Below are positions 6,358 to 13,121 of a stretch of DNA of 14,097 bases, one piece after another. The notes below the pieces were generated by a model, which was given only the letters and a program-made list of their open reading frames with translations, ran no database searches and had not been told where the DNA came from. The stretch's first letter is position 1; each line of letters starts with the position of its first letter. The DNA comes from Burkholderiales bacterium. GTDB taxonomy: Bacteria; Pseudomonadota; Gammaproteobacteria; Burkholderiales; Burkholderiaceae_C. The position numbers were made by a program, and so were the translations under genes. The stretch lies in NCBI GenBank assembly GCA_025352345.1, contig JANXTP010000071.1, positions 1 through 14,097 on the forward strand. Reading direction: 5' to 3'.

Positions 6358-7559
6358 CCGCGCGGGTTCAGGCCGTGCGCGCTCAACACCGCGTCGGTGT
6401 CCTGCCCCAGCGTCGGCGCGAGGCGATCGATGCGGCCCGGCGTCAGGCTGAGTTTCGGCACCACGCCGGGCACGTCGAGCGACAGGCCATCGACCGTGGT
6501 GATGCGTTCGACCATGCCGCGCGCGCGGTAGTGCGGGTCTTCGGCAATGTCCTTCGCGGTGTAGACGCGGCCCACCGGCACCTGCGCCGCCTGCAACGTG
6601 GCGAGCGCCTCGGCGACCGTGCGTGACTGCGCCCAGTCGCCGATCGCCGCGTCGATCTCATGCACCCGCGCCACCCGCCCGGCGTTGGTGGCCAGGCCCG
6701 GGTCCATGCCGAGGTCGTCACGGCCGATCGCGTGCATCAGGCGCTGGTAGATCGAGTCACCATTGCCGGCCACCAGCACCCAGCCGTCGTTGCAGGCGTA
6801 GGTGTTGCTGGGCGCGATGCCAGGCAGCGCCGAGCCCGCAGGCTCGCGCACCGCGCCGAACGCGCTGTACTCGGGCAGCAGGCTTTCCATGCAGTTGAAG
6901 ACCGACTCATACAGCGCCACATCGACCACCTGGCCCAGTCCTTTCGGCGCCTGCGGGCTCACCGTCGCATGGCGGTGCTGCAGCGCCATCAGGATGCCGA
7001 TCACGCCGTGCAGCGCAGCGAGCGTGTCGCCGAGGCTCACGCCGCAACGCACCGGGATGCGGCCCGGCTCGGCCGTCAGGTGGCGCAGCCCGCCCATCGC
7101 CTCGGCCACCGCGGCGAAGCCGGGCCGTTCGCGGTAGGGCCCGGTCTGGCCGTAGCCGCTGATGCGGCACATGATCAGCCCGGGGTTGGTCTTCGACAGT
7201 TCCTCGTGGCTCAGCCCCCAGGCCTCCATCACGCCGGGCTTGAAGTTCTCGACCACGACATCGGCGCAGGCGATCAGCTGGCGCACGATGTCGCGCGAGG
7301 CCGCATCTTTCAGATCGAGGGCCACGCTGCGCTTGTTGCGCGACTGCACCTGCCACCACACGCTGGTGCCGTTGTGCAGCAGGCGCCACTCGCGCAGCGG
7401 GTCACCGCCAGGCTTGCCCTCTTTGGCTGGCGGCTCGATCTTGATGACCTCGGCGCCGAAATCGGCCAGCGTCTTGCCGGCGAAAGGCCCGGCTATCAGC
7501 TGGCCGAGTTCAACAACTTTCAGGCCGGCCAGCGGGCCGAAGGCAGTGGATGTCGTCAT
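6354..7559 (-). CDS. Class III CoA-transferase (CaiB/BaiF family)
   Basis: This 401 aa cytoplasmic enzyme is of the family that moves CoA between carboxylic acids (formyl-CoA, carnitine, succinyl-CoA and related transferases). It opens with PLAGLKVVELGQLIAGPFAG (residues 9-28), then LADFGAEVIKIEPP (31-44), RNKRSVALDLK (74-84), ADVVVENFKPGVMEAWGL (99-116) and ISGYGQTGPYRERPGF (133-148). The catalytic aspartate that forms the acyl anhydride is D178 in GVSLGDTLAALHG. Length is normal. It starts three bases after the rlmJ stop and overlaps the CPBP gene by ATGA, so the three genes look co-transcribed. The acid substrate cannot be deduced: neighbours are an rRNA methyltransferase and a protease, not a catabolic pathway. 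Confidence 0.93.
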   Translation of the reverse strand: MTTSTAFGPLAGLKVVELGQLIAGPFAGKTLADFGAEVIKIEPPAKEGKPGGDPLREWRLLHNGTSVWWQVQSRNKRSVALDLKDAASRDIVRQLIACADVVVENFKPGVMEAWGLSHEELSKTNPGLIMCRISGYGQTGPYRERPGFAAVAEAMGGLRHLTAEPGRIPVRCGVSLGDTLAALHGVIGILMALQHRHATVSPQAPKGLGQVVDVALYESVFNCMESLLPEYSAFGAVREPAGSALPGIAPSNTYACNDGWVLVAGNGDSIYQRLMHAIGRDDLGMDPGLATNAGRVARVHEIDAAIGDWAQSRTVAEALATLQAAQVPVGRVYTAKDIAEDPHYRARGMVERITTVDGLSLDVPGVVPKLSLTPGRIDRLAPTLGQDTDAVLSAHGLNPRG

Positions 7560-7562
7560 CGT

Positions 7563-8411
7563 TCAAGCCGCTTTCTGTTCCAGCAGGTAATTGGCGCCGT
7601 CGTATTGGCCCAGCACCTCGGTCAGGTAGGGCAACACCGCCAGCAACTGGTCGTGCAGCGTGTAGGGCGGGTTCAGGATGAACATGCCGCTGCCCGCGAG
7701 GCCGAAGCCCTGCGAATCGGGCTGCTGCACCGTCAGGCGCGCATGCAGCCAGCCTTTGGGCGCCAGCCCTTCCAGCCGACGTGGCAGTTGCGCCGCTTCG
7801 AGCTTGCTGACCTGCGGGTACCAGACCATGTAGACGCCTTCCGGAAAGCGCGCGATGGCTTCGCGCAGCGAGGCGATCACTTTCGAGTAGTCGCCGTGGC
7901 CCTCATAGCTCGGGTCCATCAGCACCACCGCACGGCGCGACGACGGCGGCACCTGGCTCTTCAGGCCGTCGAAGCCATCGGTGTCCTTGACCTCGGCACC
8001 TTTCACCGACCCCAGGAAGGCTTCGAGGATGCGGTGATCGGTCGGGTGCAGTTCGTAGAGCCGAAGCTGGTCTTGTGCGCGCAGCAGCATCTTCGCGAAA
8101 GCGGGCGAGCCGGGGTATTGCTCCAGTTGGCCCTCGGGGTTGAACTCGCGAACCCGCGCCATGTAGTCGGCCACCGCTTCGGGCAGTTCAGCAGGATCAC
8201 GATCCCACAGCCGCGCCACGCCCTGCAGGTACTCCCCCTTCTTCTGCGCGTACTGGCCCTCGAGCGAGTAGCCACCGGCGCCCGCGTGCGTATCGATCAA
8301 CCGGTACGACTTGTCTTTCTGGTTCATGTAGCGCAGCACCAGCGTCAAGGTGATGTGCTTGAGCACATCGGCGTGGTTGCCGGCGTGAAAGGCGTGACGG
8401 TAAGCGAGCAT
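7563..8411 (-). CDS. rlmJ: 23S rRNA (adenine-2030-N6)-methyltransferase RlmJ
   Basis: RlmJ methylates N6 of A2030 in 23S rRNA (Escherichia coli numbering) using SAM. The 282 aa protein has the diagnostic N-terminus LAYRHAFHAGNHADVLKH (residues 2-19), the SAM-binding motif LIDTHAGAGGY (38-48), YPGSPAFA (99-106), ELHPTDHRIL (120-129) and the N6-methyltransferase motif IV as DPSYE (166-170) after the strand AVVLM. In E. coli motif IV reads DPPY; here Ser replaces the second Pro. Length matches the E. coli enzyme closely. A Shine-Dalgarno AGGA lies eight bases before the ATG. The gene is first of a reverse-strand operon and is divergent from the Old Yellow Enzyme gene. Confidence 0.96.
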   Translation of the reverse strand: MLAYRHAFHAGNHADVLKHITLTLVLRYMNQKDKSYRLIDTHAGAGGYSLEGQYAQKKGEYLQGVARLWDRDPAELPEAVADYMARVREFNPEGQLEQYPGSPAFAKMLLRAQDQLRLYELHPTDHRILEAFLGSVKGAEVKDTDGFDGLKSQVPPSSRRAVVLMDPSYEGHGDYSKVIASLREAIARFPEGVYMVWYPQVSKLEAAQLPRRLEGLAPKGWLHARLTVQQPDSQGFGLAGSGMFILNPPYTLHDQLLAVLPYLTEVLGQYDGANYLLEQKAA

Positions 8412-8443
8412 GCGGTGGGGTCCTGGTCAGTCAGTCACTGTAG

Positions 8444-8457
8444 TGGTGGTTACACCA
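8444..8457. repeat. Inverted repeat TGGTG/CACCA in the rlmJ-nemA intergenic region
   Basis: TGGTG (8444-8448) and CACCA (8453-8457) are exact inverted repeats around GTTA. It lies 33 bases upstream of the rlmJ start, beside the larger palindrome at 8462-8480. It could be an operator half-pair, but five-base arms are short enough to arise by chance. Confidence 0.3.
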
Positions 8458-8461
8458 AAAC

Positions 8462-8480
8462 GGCGATCGGTGCGATCGCC
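8462..8480. promoter_or_regulatory. 19-bp perfect palindrome between rlmJ and nemA (candidate operator)
   Basis: GGCGATCG (8462-8469) and CGATCGCC (8473-8480) are exact inverted repeats around GTG. The site sits in the 130-base divergent gap between rlmJ and the flavin reductase gene. A consensus TTGACA on the reverse strand (8489-8484) lies three bases outside the palindrome, so a repressor bound here could block a promoter, but I find no matching -10 at normal spacing. No regulator gene is adjacent. A transcription attenuator is less likely because no T-run follows on either strand. Confidence 0.45.
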
Positions 8481-8541
8481 ATTGTCAAACGCGGGTAAGC
8501 CCTGACCGCCAGAATCCTCCACCCGTTTCCGAGGATCTGCC

Positions 8542-9639
8542 ATGACCCGCCTGTTCGACCCGATCCAGATCGGCACCATCGCCGCCGCCAACCGCATCGT
8601 GATGGCCCCGCTGACCCGCAACCGCGCGGCCGCCCAGCAGGTGCCGACCGAGCTGATGGCCACGTATTACACGCAGCGTGCCAGCGCCGGGCTGATCATT
8701 GCCGAGGCCACGCAGATCAGCGCCGAAGGCCAGGGCTACCTCGACACGCCGGGAATCTATTCGCCCGAGCAGGTGGCCGGCTGGAAGAAGGTGACCGATG
8801 CGGTGCGTGCGGCTGGCGGCAAGATCGTGCTGCAGCTGTGGCACGTGGGCCGCATCTCGCATGTGTCGCTGCTGCCGGGCGGCATGCCGCCGGTGTCGTC
8901 GACGGCGCGGGTGGCCAAGGCGCAGACCTTCACCAAGGATGGCTTCGTCGACGTTTCACCCCCGCGCGCGCTGCGCACCGACGAGATGCCGCGCCTGGTT
9001 GCCGACTACCGCCACGCGGCGAAATGCGCGATGCAGGCGGGCTTCGACGGCGTCGAGGTGCACGGCGCCAACGGCTACCTGATCGACCAGTTCCTGCGCG
9101 ACAGCACCAACGACCGCACCGACGCCTACGGTGGTTCGGTCGCCAACCGCGCGCGACTGCTGATCGAGGTGCTGCGGGCGGTCACCGAGGAGGTCGGCGC
9201 TGACCGCACCGGGCTGCGCCTGAGCCCGGTCACGCCCTTCAGCGACATCGGGCAGGACAGCGATGCGCAGGGCCTGTTCAACCATGTGGTGGAGCGCCTG
9301 GCGCCGTTGAAACTGGCCTACCTGCACCTGATCGAAGGGGACACCGGCGGCGCGCGCGATTACCTGCCGTTCGATTACGAGGCACTGCGTCAGCGCTACA
9401 AACAGGGTCACCCGCAAGGCGTGTGGATGGTCAACAACGGCTACGACCGGCAGATGGCGATCGAGGTGGTCGCAAAAGGCCAGGCCGACGTGGTCGCTTT
9501 CGGTCGCCCCTTTATCAGCAACCCCGACCTGGTGCGCCGCCTGCGCGACCAGCTGCCGCTGGCCGCGATGAACCCGAACACCTTGTACGGCGGTGGGGCC
9601 GAGGGCTACACCGACTATCCGGCACTGAAAGTAGGTTGA
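8542..9639 (+). CDS. nemA: Old Yellow Enzyme family NADPH-flavin ene-reductase (NemA-like)
   Basis: This 365 aa FMN-dependent TIM-barrel enzyme reduces activated C=C bonds, nitro groups, maleimides or nitrate esters with NADPH, usually in defence against electrophiles. FMN-binding MAPLTRNRA lies at residues 21-29 (Thr25 fits the flavin-tuning Thr), TPGIYSPEQ at 69-77 and LQLWHVGRISH at 98-108. The active-site pair and proton donor are H174, N177 and Y179 in VEVHGANGYLIDQFLRDSTN. RTDAYGGSVANRARLL follows, then GLRLSPVTPF and VAFGRPFISNPDL near the C-terminus. Length equals that of E. coli NemA. GAGGA lies six bases before the ATG. The gene stands alone, divergent from rlmJ and convergent with the MOSC gene. 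No nemR-like repressor gene is present. The exact substrate is unknown; the symbol is tentative. Confidence 0.92.
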   Translation: MTRLFDPIQIGTIAAANRIVMAPLTRNRAAAQQVPTELMATYYTQRASAGLIIAEATQISAEGQGYLDTPGIYSPEQVAGWKKVTDAVRAAGGKIVLQLWHVGRISHVSLLPGGMPPVSSTARVAKAQTFTKDGFVDVSPPRALRTDEMPRLVADYRHAAKCAMQAGFDGVEVHGANGYLIDQFLRDSTNDRTDAYGGSVANRARLLIEVLRAVTEEVGADRTGLRLSPVTPFSDIGQDSDAQGLFNHVVERLAPLKLAYLHLIEGDTGGARDYLPFDYEALRQRYKQGHPQGVWMVNNGYDRQMAIEVVAKGQADVVAFGRPFISNPDLVRRLRDQLPLAAMNPNTLYGGGAEGYTDYPALKVG

Positions 9640-9640
9640 T

Positions 9641-9666
9641 GCGGGGCCGGCGCCGAGGCGGCCCGC
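9641..9666. terminator. GC hairpin between convergent nemA and MOSC genes
   Basis: GGGCCG (9644-9649) and CGGCCC (9659-9664) pair exactly with a 9-base loop. With one bulged G the stem extends to 9641-9666. It fills the 36-base gap between two convergent genes, so it could act in both directions. There is no clear T-run on either side, so the assignment is weak. Confidence 0.35.
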
Positions 9667-9675
9667 GCAGGGCCG

Positions 9676-10251
9676 TCAGTTCTTCTGCGAGGCCAGCTTC
9701 GATCGGAACAACTCGGTGATGCCCACCTCGCGCGGGCCGTGGATCAGCGCGAAGGTTTCGCCGGCCTCCACCGTGCCCGGCACGCGCACGGCCAAGTAGA
9801 AGCCGCACCACGCATTGGCGACCATCAGCTTGGCGGCCTGGTTGAAGCCCATCACCGCGTTGAACTTGAAGCAGGGGAAGCGCGGCTCGCTGACTGCCAG
9901 TTCGCAGTTCGCAAAGCGCAGCACGTCGCCGATGCAGACCTGGTTCTCCAGCAGGCCGCTGATCGTCAGGTTCTCGCCCATGAAGCCGTGCGGCAGCGGC
10001 TCGTTCCACCCGGCCGCCTTGGCCTGCGCGCGCACCGTCTGCCAGAAGGCGTAATGCTCGATCGGGTAGGCGTAGACCGCCTTGCTCAGACCGCCGTGCA
10101 CCGACAGGTCGGCCTGCTCGTCACCAGCCAGCCCCAGCGGTCGCGCCTCGACAGGGCCACTGACGCTGCGCTTGTGGATGCCGGTCAGGACCTGGCGGCC
10201 ATTGATCTCGATCTCGCGGGCGGTGGCGATGTTGGTGCTGAGGACTTGCAT
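9676..10251 (-). CDS. MOSC-domain protein (YiiM-like)
   Basis: MOSC domains are sulfur-carrier or molybdenum-cofactor-binding modules. YiiM-type proteins bind molybdenum cofactor and reduce N-hydroxylated compounds such as N-hydroxylaminopurine. The 191 aa protein shows GDEQADLSVHGGLSKAVYAY (residues 43-62), GENLTISGLLE (92-102), VCIGDVLRF (105-113) and SEPRFPCFKFN (121-131), with Cys127 as the conserved cysteine. The ATG at 10251 begins the expected N-terminus; the ORF continues 33 codons upstream, but those residues look non-coding and include part of an 8-bp tandem repeat. It lies downstream of the TupA-like gene on the same strand with a 103-base gap, so co-transcription is possible but not certain. 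The reducing partner is not encoded nearby. Confidence 0.9.
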   Translation of the reverse strand: MQVLSTNIATAREIEINGRQVLTGIHKRSVSGPVEARPLGLAGDEQADLSVHGGLSKAVYAYPIEHYAFWQTVRAQAKAAGWNEPLPHGFMGENLTISGLLENQVCIGDVLRFANCELAVSEPRFPCFKFNAVMGFNQAAKLMVANAWCGFYLAVRVPGTVEAGETFALIHGPREVGITELFRSKLASQKN

Positions 10252-10278
10252 GGTGGGAGGCCTTGAGCGGGTTGGATG

Positions 10279-10302
10279 TGCGGCAGTGCGGCAGTGCGGC
10301 AA
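10279..10302. repeat. Three tandem copies of an 8-bp unit (TGCGGCAG)
   Basis: TGCGGCAG occurs at 10279-10286 and 10287-10294, then TGCGGCAA at 10295-10302. The array is in the gap between the TupA-like gene and the MOSC gene, about 28 bases before the MOSC start. Eight is not a multiple of three, so copy-number changes would shift any frame through it. It may alter spacing of upstream signals. It may equally be neutral slippage. Confidence 0.7.
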
Positions 10303-10354
10303 TGAGATGGGCGCTGTCATGCAGTTTCCAGGCCGCCCCAGACCGGGCATCGGC

Positions 10355-11176
10355 TCAGGGCGCCACCGGACGATAGGCCGGCAGCGCAGCGATCGCCTGC
10401 CGGCCCGCTCGGCTTGCCAACCAGTCGCCGAGCAGCTTGCCCGCCGGGTGATCGAGATGGAACGACCGCATCAGGTGCACTTGCACCTGCAGCAGCGGGT
10501 CGCCCTCGACCAGCACGCCGAAATCGCTGGCGCGGTGCAACGCCGCGCCAGCCACGGCCCAGACGCCCCGCTCGACCAGCGTGCAGGCCAGCCCGGCATG
10601 GGCAACGGCCAGCGCACCGCGGCCTGGCGACGGGTGGTACCACGGCAGCAGCGGCGCCACCTTCGCGGCCCGCCACAGGTCGGCTTCCAACTCCTGCGCG
10701 CCCGAGCCCGGTGTCGCGCCAAGGAAGTTCGCGCCGGCCTTCGCCAGGGCGGCCAGCGCCGACACGGCCTGCGCCCGCACCCCCAGCGCGTCCAGTCCGG
10801 GTCGCAGCACGGTGGGGCCCACGATCAGAAAGTCCGAGGTGGCGACCTGCCGCCGACCGCGCAGCAGGCCGAGCCGGTCCAGCGCGGCCTCGGCCTGCGG
10901 CGTGTTCAGCAGGGCGCCATCATGTTCACCACGGCCCAGTGCGTCCAAAAGCTCGCGGGCCGGCCCCGGCAGCAGTTGGATGGCCACCCCCGTGTCGCGA
11001 CCGAATCGACGCTGCACCTGCGCAGCCAGCCCGGAGTCGACCAAGGCCTCGTCGACCGCCAGCCGGAACGGGTCGGCCAGCGACCGGCGCTGCGCCGCCT
11101 GCGCGATCAACGGCAGCGCCGCGCCGCTGGCTGCGGCAGCAGCCAGTTGAAGCAGGGTGCGGCGGCGGAATGGCAT
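10355..11176 (-). CDS. Tat-exported TupA-like periplasmic binding protein (divergent)
   Basis: The 273 aa protein resembles tungstate-type (TupA, PBP-like) ABC solute-binding proteins. The N-terminus FRRRTLLQLAAAAASGAALP (residues 3-22) has a twin-arginine-like start followed by a hydrophobic stretch and a likely cleavage after AQA (about residue 27). Family-like segments are DSGLAAQVQRRFGRDTGVAI (47-66), SDFLIVGP (114-121), LEADLWRAA (163-171), WYHPSPGRG (179-187) and LACTLVERGVW (196-206), corresponding to TupA's DSGL...TG, DFVIVGP, LW, WY..GxGM and AYTLTDRGTY. The usual ligand-binding TTTS and SRGDxSGTH motifs are replaced (VDEALVDSG and GATPGSGAQELE). No ABC permease or ATPase gene is in the window. 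Ligand binding may therefore differ or be lost. A MOSC gene downstream gives a loose molybdenum/tungsten link. Confidence 0.75.
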   Translation of the reverse strand: MPFRRRTLLQLAAAAASGAALPLIAQAAQRRSLADPFRLAVDEALVDSGLAAQVQRRFGRDTGVAIQLLPGPARELLDALGRGEHDGALLNTPQAEAALDRLGLLRGRRQVATSDFLIVGPTVLRPGLDALGVRAQAVSALAALAKAGANFLGATPGSGAQELEADLWRAAKVAPLLPWYHPSPGRGALAVAHAGLACTLVERGVWAVAGAALHRASDFGVLVEGDPLLQVQVHLMRSFHLDHPAGKLLGDWLASRAGRQAIAALPAYRPVAP

Positions 11177-11197
11177 CCGCCCGAAGTCTAGGGGGCC

Positions 11198-11245
11198 TCA
11201 CCGTTTTTGAACGCGCACATCAAGCGGCCTGAAACCTTGCGTCAT
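11198..11245 (-). CDS. Putative 15-aa leader peptide ORF before the TupA-like gene
   Basis: A reverse-strand ORF reads MTQGFRPLDVRVQKR and stops at TGA (11200-11198). Its ATG is preceded by a perfect AGGAGG (11256-11251) five bases away, the strongest ribosome-binding site I see in the window. It is in the same frame as the TupA-like gene, whose ATG follows 21 bases after the stop and has only a poor site of its own. It could be a leader peptide that couples translation to the downstream gene, or the original N-terminus of that gene cut by a nonsense change. No homologue is recognised. Confidence 0.5.
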   Translation of the reverse strand: MTQGFRPLDVRVQKR

Positions 11246-11250
11246 GTCTG

Positions 11251-11256
11251 CCTCCT
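11251..11256 (-). promoter_or_regulatory. Consensus ribosome-binding site of the leader ORF
   Basis: AGGAGG on the reverse strand, extended to TAGGAGG, five bases before the leader ATG at 11245. It is about 75 bases from the TupA-like start, too far to serve it directly. Confidence 0.65.
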
Positions 11257-11296
11257 AAAGTACACCTCACAGCGTGACACCACGCCCGAGCACACC

Positions 11297-11845
11297 ATGA
11301 CCCCAGCCCACCCGATCCGCTACACCTCGACCGCCATCGCACTGCACTGGCTGCTTGCGGTAGCGATCACCGGCGCGTTCAGCCTCGGGCTGTACATGGC
11401 CGACCTGCCGTTCTCGCCGCAGCGGGTCAAGCTCTACAACTGGCACAAGTGGGCTGGTGTCACCATCCTGGCGCTGTCGGCTTTCCGGCTGCTGTGGCGC
11501 CTGACGCACCGGCCACCGGCCGACGCGCCGATGCCCGCCTGGCAGCAGCGCGCCGCGCATCTGGCGCACGGCGGGCTGTATGTGCTGTTCTTCGCGGTGC
11601 CGCTGATGGGCTGGGCCTACAGCTCGGCGGCGGGCTTCCCGATTGTCTGGTTCGGCGTGCTGCCGCTGCCCGATCTGCTGCCCGTTGACAAGGTGCTGGC
11701 CCAAGCAATCAAGCCGGTGCACGGCTGGCTGGCGTGGACGCTGATGGGGGTCGTTGCGCTGCACGTGGCAGGCGCCCTGAAGCATCAGTTCATCGAACGC
11801 GACGGGCTGATCGCCCGCATGTGGCCCGGTCGCGCCGGCGCCTGA
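11297..11845 (+). CDS. Cytochrome b561 family membrane protein (CybB/YceJ-like)
   Basis: This 182 aa four-helix di-heme b-type cytochrome sits in the inner membrane and passes electrons between quinones and periplasmic acceptors. Hydrophobic segments lie at about residues 12-33, 48-67, 90-110 and 142-162. Candidate heme histidines are H17 (ALHWLL), H50 (NWHKWAG), H142 (VHGWLAW) and H156 (ALHVAGALKH), placed as in bacterial b561 proteins; H91 also lies in a helix. ATG 11297 was chosen because RYTSTAIALHW then starts the protein as in relatives; 30 upstream codons of the ORF look non-coding. It is followed by two yceI genes in the same direction, as yceJ and yceI are paired in E. coli, so an operon is likely. 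The Shine-Dalgarno is weak. Confidence 0.92.
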   Translation: MTPAHPIRYTSTAIALHWLLAVAITGAFSLGLYMADLPFSPQRVKLYNWHKWAGVTILALSAFRLLWRLTHRPPADAPMPAWQQRAAHLAHGGLYVLFFAVPLMGWAYSSAAGFPIVWFGVLPLPDLLPVDKVLAQAIKPVHGWLAWTLMGVVALHVAGALKHQFIERDGLIARMWPGRAGA

Positions 11846-11883
11846 TCTGCAACGGCATCGATCATTTTGGGGAGCACCACACC

Positions 11884-12453
11884 ATGCGTTTGTCTCACTT
11901 CTCCACTGCACTGGCATTGACCGCGCTGTTCGCGGCCTGGCCAGCGCAGGCACAGCAAAAGCTGGTGCCGGCCCAAAGCGAGATCGCCTTCCTGACGCGA
12001 CAAATGGGCGTGCCGGTGGACGGCAGATTCAAAAAGTTCGACGCGCAGGTCGCGTTCGACCCGAAGCAGCCGACGGCGGCCAAGATCAGCTTCACCATCG
12101 ACCTCGGCAGCGCCGCCATCGGCACCGCGGAAACCGAGGCGGAATTGCTGAAGCCCGACTGGTTCGACACCCGGAAGTTTCCGCAGGCCACCTTCACCTC
12201 GACGGCGGTCAAGCCGGCTGGCACTGGCAAGCTCGAAGTCGCCGGCACGCTCAGCATCAAGGGCAGCAGCCAGGCGGTGACGGTGCCGGTGCTGCTTGCG
12301 CAGACGGCAGGCCTCACCACCGCCACCGGCTCCTTCACGCTGAAGCGCCTCGACTTCAAGATCGGCGACGGCGACTGGAAAGACACCTCGGTCGTCGCCA
12401 ACGAGGTCCAGGTCCGCTTCAAGCTGACGCTCACCGGCGTCGCCGGGCTGTAA
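11884..12453 (+). CDS. yceI: YceI family periplasmic protein (first copy)
   Basis: YceI proteins are exported lipocalin-like beta-barrels that bind isoprenoid chains such as polyisoprenoid or ubiquinone-like molecules. The 189 aa precursor has a signal peptide (residues 1-23, cleavage likely after AQA). The mature part follows the YceI pattern: PAQSEIAFLTRQMGVPVDGRF, KISFTIDLGSA, DWFDTRKFPQATFTSTAV, LEVAGTLSIKGSSQAVTVPV and a closing strand EVQVRFKLTLTGV. GGGGAG lies nine bases before ATG 11884, which settles the start over upstream frames. It follows the cytochrome gene by 38 bases. Compared with the second copy it lacks the cysteine-containing loop and has QMGVPVDGRF in place of RHFGTSTNRGRF, so the two copies have diverged. 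Confidence 0.93.
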   Translation: MRLSHFSTALALTALFAAWPAQAQQKLVPAQSEIAFLTRQMGVPVDGRFKKFDAQVAFDPKQPTAAKISFTIDLGSAAIGTAETEAELLKPDWFDTRKFPQATFTSTAVKPAGTGKLEVAGTLSIKGSSQAVTVPVLLAQTAGLTTATGSFTLKRLDFKIGDGDWKDTSVVANEVQVRFKLTLTGVAGL

Positions 12454-12512
12454 GCCTCTGTTTTCCTTCCATTTCCAGCGTTCTTTCAACACCCCTCCAC
12501 CGGAACTGACCC

Positions 12513-13088
12513 ATGAAAACCCACGCCCTCATCGCCCTCTCCACCGCATTGCTCGCAGCCACCGGCATCGCGCACGCTGAAAGCGCCACCTACAACCTCG
12601 ATTCGACGCACACCTACGTGACCTTTGAGGCCCGCCACTTCGGTACCTCCACCAACCGCGGCCGCTTCGACAAGAAGGAAGGCTCGATCACGATCGACCG
12701 CGCCGCCAAGACCGGCAAGGCCGACATCACCATCGACACCGCGTCGATCAACACCGGCCTGGCGCTGTTCGACGGCCACCTGAAGGGCGATAACTTCCTG
12801 AAGGTCAAGGATTTCCCGACCGCGAAATTCAGCGGCAACAAGTTCAGCTTCGACGGCGACAAGGTGACCGCGGTCGCCGGCACCTTGACGCTGATGGGCA
12901 AGACGCTGCCAGTCACGTTGACGGCCACGAACTACAACTGCTACGACAGCCCGTTCTTCAAGCGCGAAGTCTGCGGCGGCGATTTCGAGACCACGATCCA
13001 GCGCACCGACTACGGCATGAGCTATGGCATGCCGATCATCCCGGACGACATCAAGCTGCTGATCCAGATCGAAGCCATCAAGCAGTAA
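12513..13088 (+). CDS. yceI: YceI family periplasmic protein (second copy)
   Basis: The 191 aa precursor has a signal peptide of about 22 residues (MKTHALIALSTALLAATG, cleavage after AHA) and a YceI barrel: NLDSTHTYVTFEARHFGTST, RGRFDKKEGSITID, KADITIDTASINTG, DFPTAKFSGNKF, VAGTLTLMGKTLPVTL and DDIKLLIQIEAIKQ. It carries a loop NCYDSPFFKREVCGGDFE with two cysteines that could form a disulfide in the periplasm, a feature of the E. coli-like YceI branch. It lies 59 bases after the first copy in a C/T-rich spacer with only a weak GGA before the start. It is the last gene before a hairpin terminator. It looks closer to classical YceI than the first copy. Confidence 0.95.
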   Translation: MKTHALIALSTALLAATGIAHAESATYNLDSTHTYVTFEARHFGTSTNRGRFDKKEGSITIDRAAKTGKADITIDTASINTGLALFDGHLKGDNFLKVKDFPTAKFSGNKFSFDGDKVTAVAGTLTLMGKTLPVTLTATNYNCYDSPFFKREVCGGDFETTIQRTDYGMSYGMPIIPDDIKLLIQIEAIKQ

Positions 13089-13101
13089 TCGATTCAACGA
13101 C

Positions 13102-13121
13102 GCGGCGCGATCACGCGCCGC
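13102..13121 (+). terminator. Hairpin terminator of the cytochrome b561-yceI-yceI operon
   Basis: GCGGCGCG (13102-13109) and CGCGCCGC (13114-13121) form a perfect 8-bp stem with an ATCA loop, 13 bases after the last yceI stop. It is followed by TCGTGTTCT, a moderately T-rich run. Position and stem strength fit an intrinsic terminator with a poor U-tract. Confidence 0.65.

Noticed and set aside
6660..8498. 612-codon forward ORF across the CoA-transferase and rlmJ
   Set aside because: It is antisense to two well-supported genes and crosses their boundary; no family features.
11257..11296. Sigma-70 promoter for the cytochrome b561 gene or the leader ORF
   Set aside because: Only partial matches such as TACTTT on the reverse strand, without a -35 at proper spacing.
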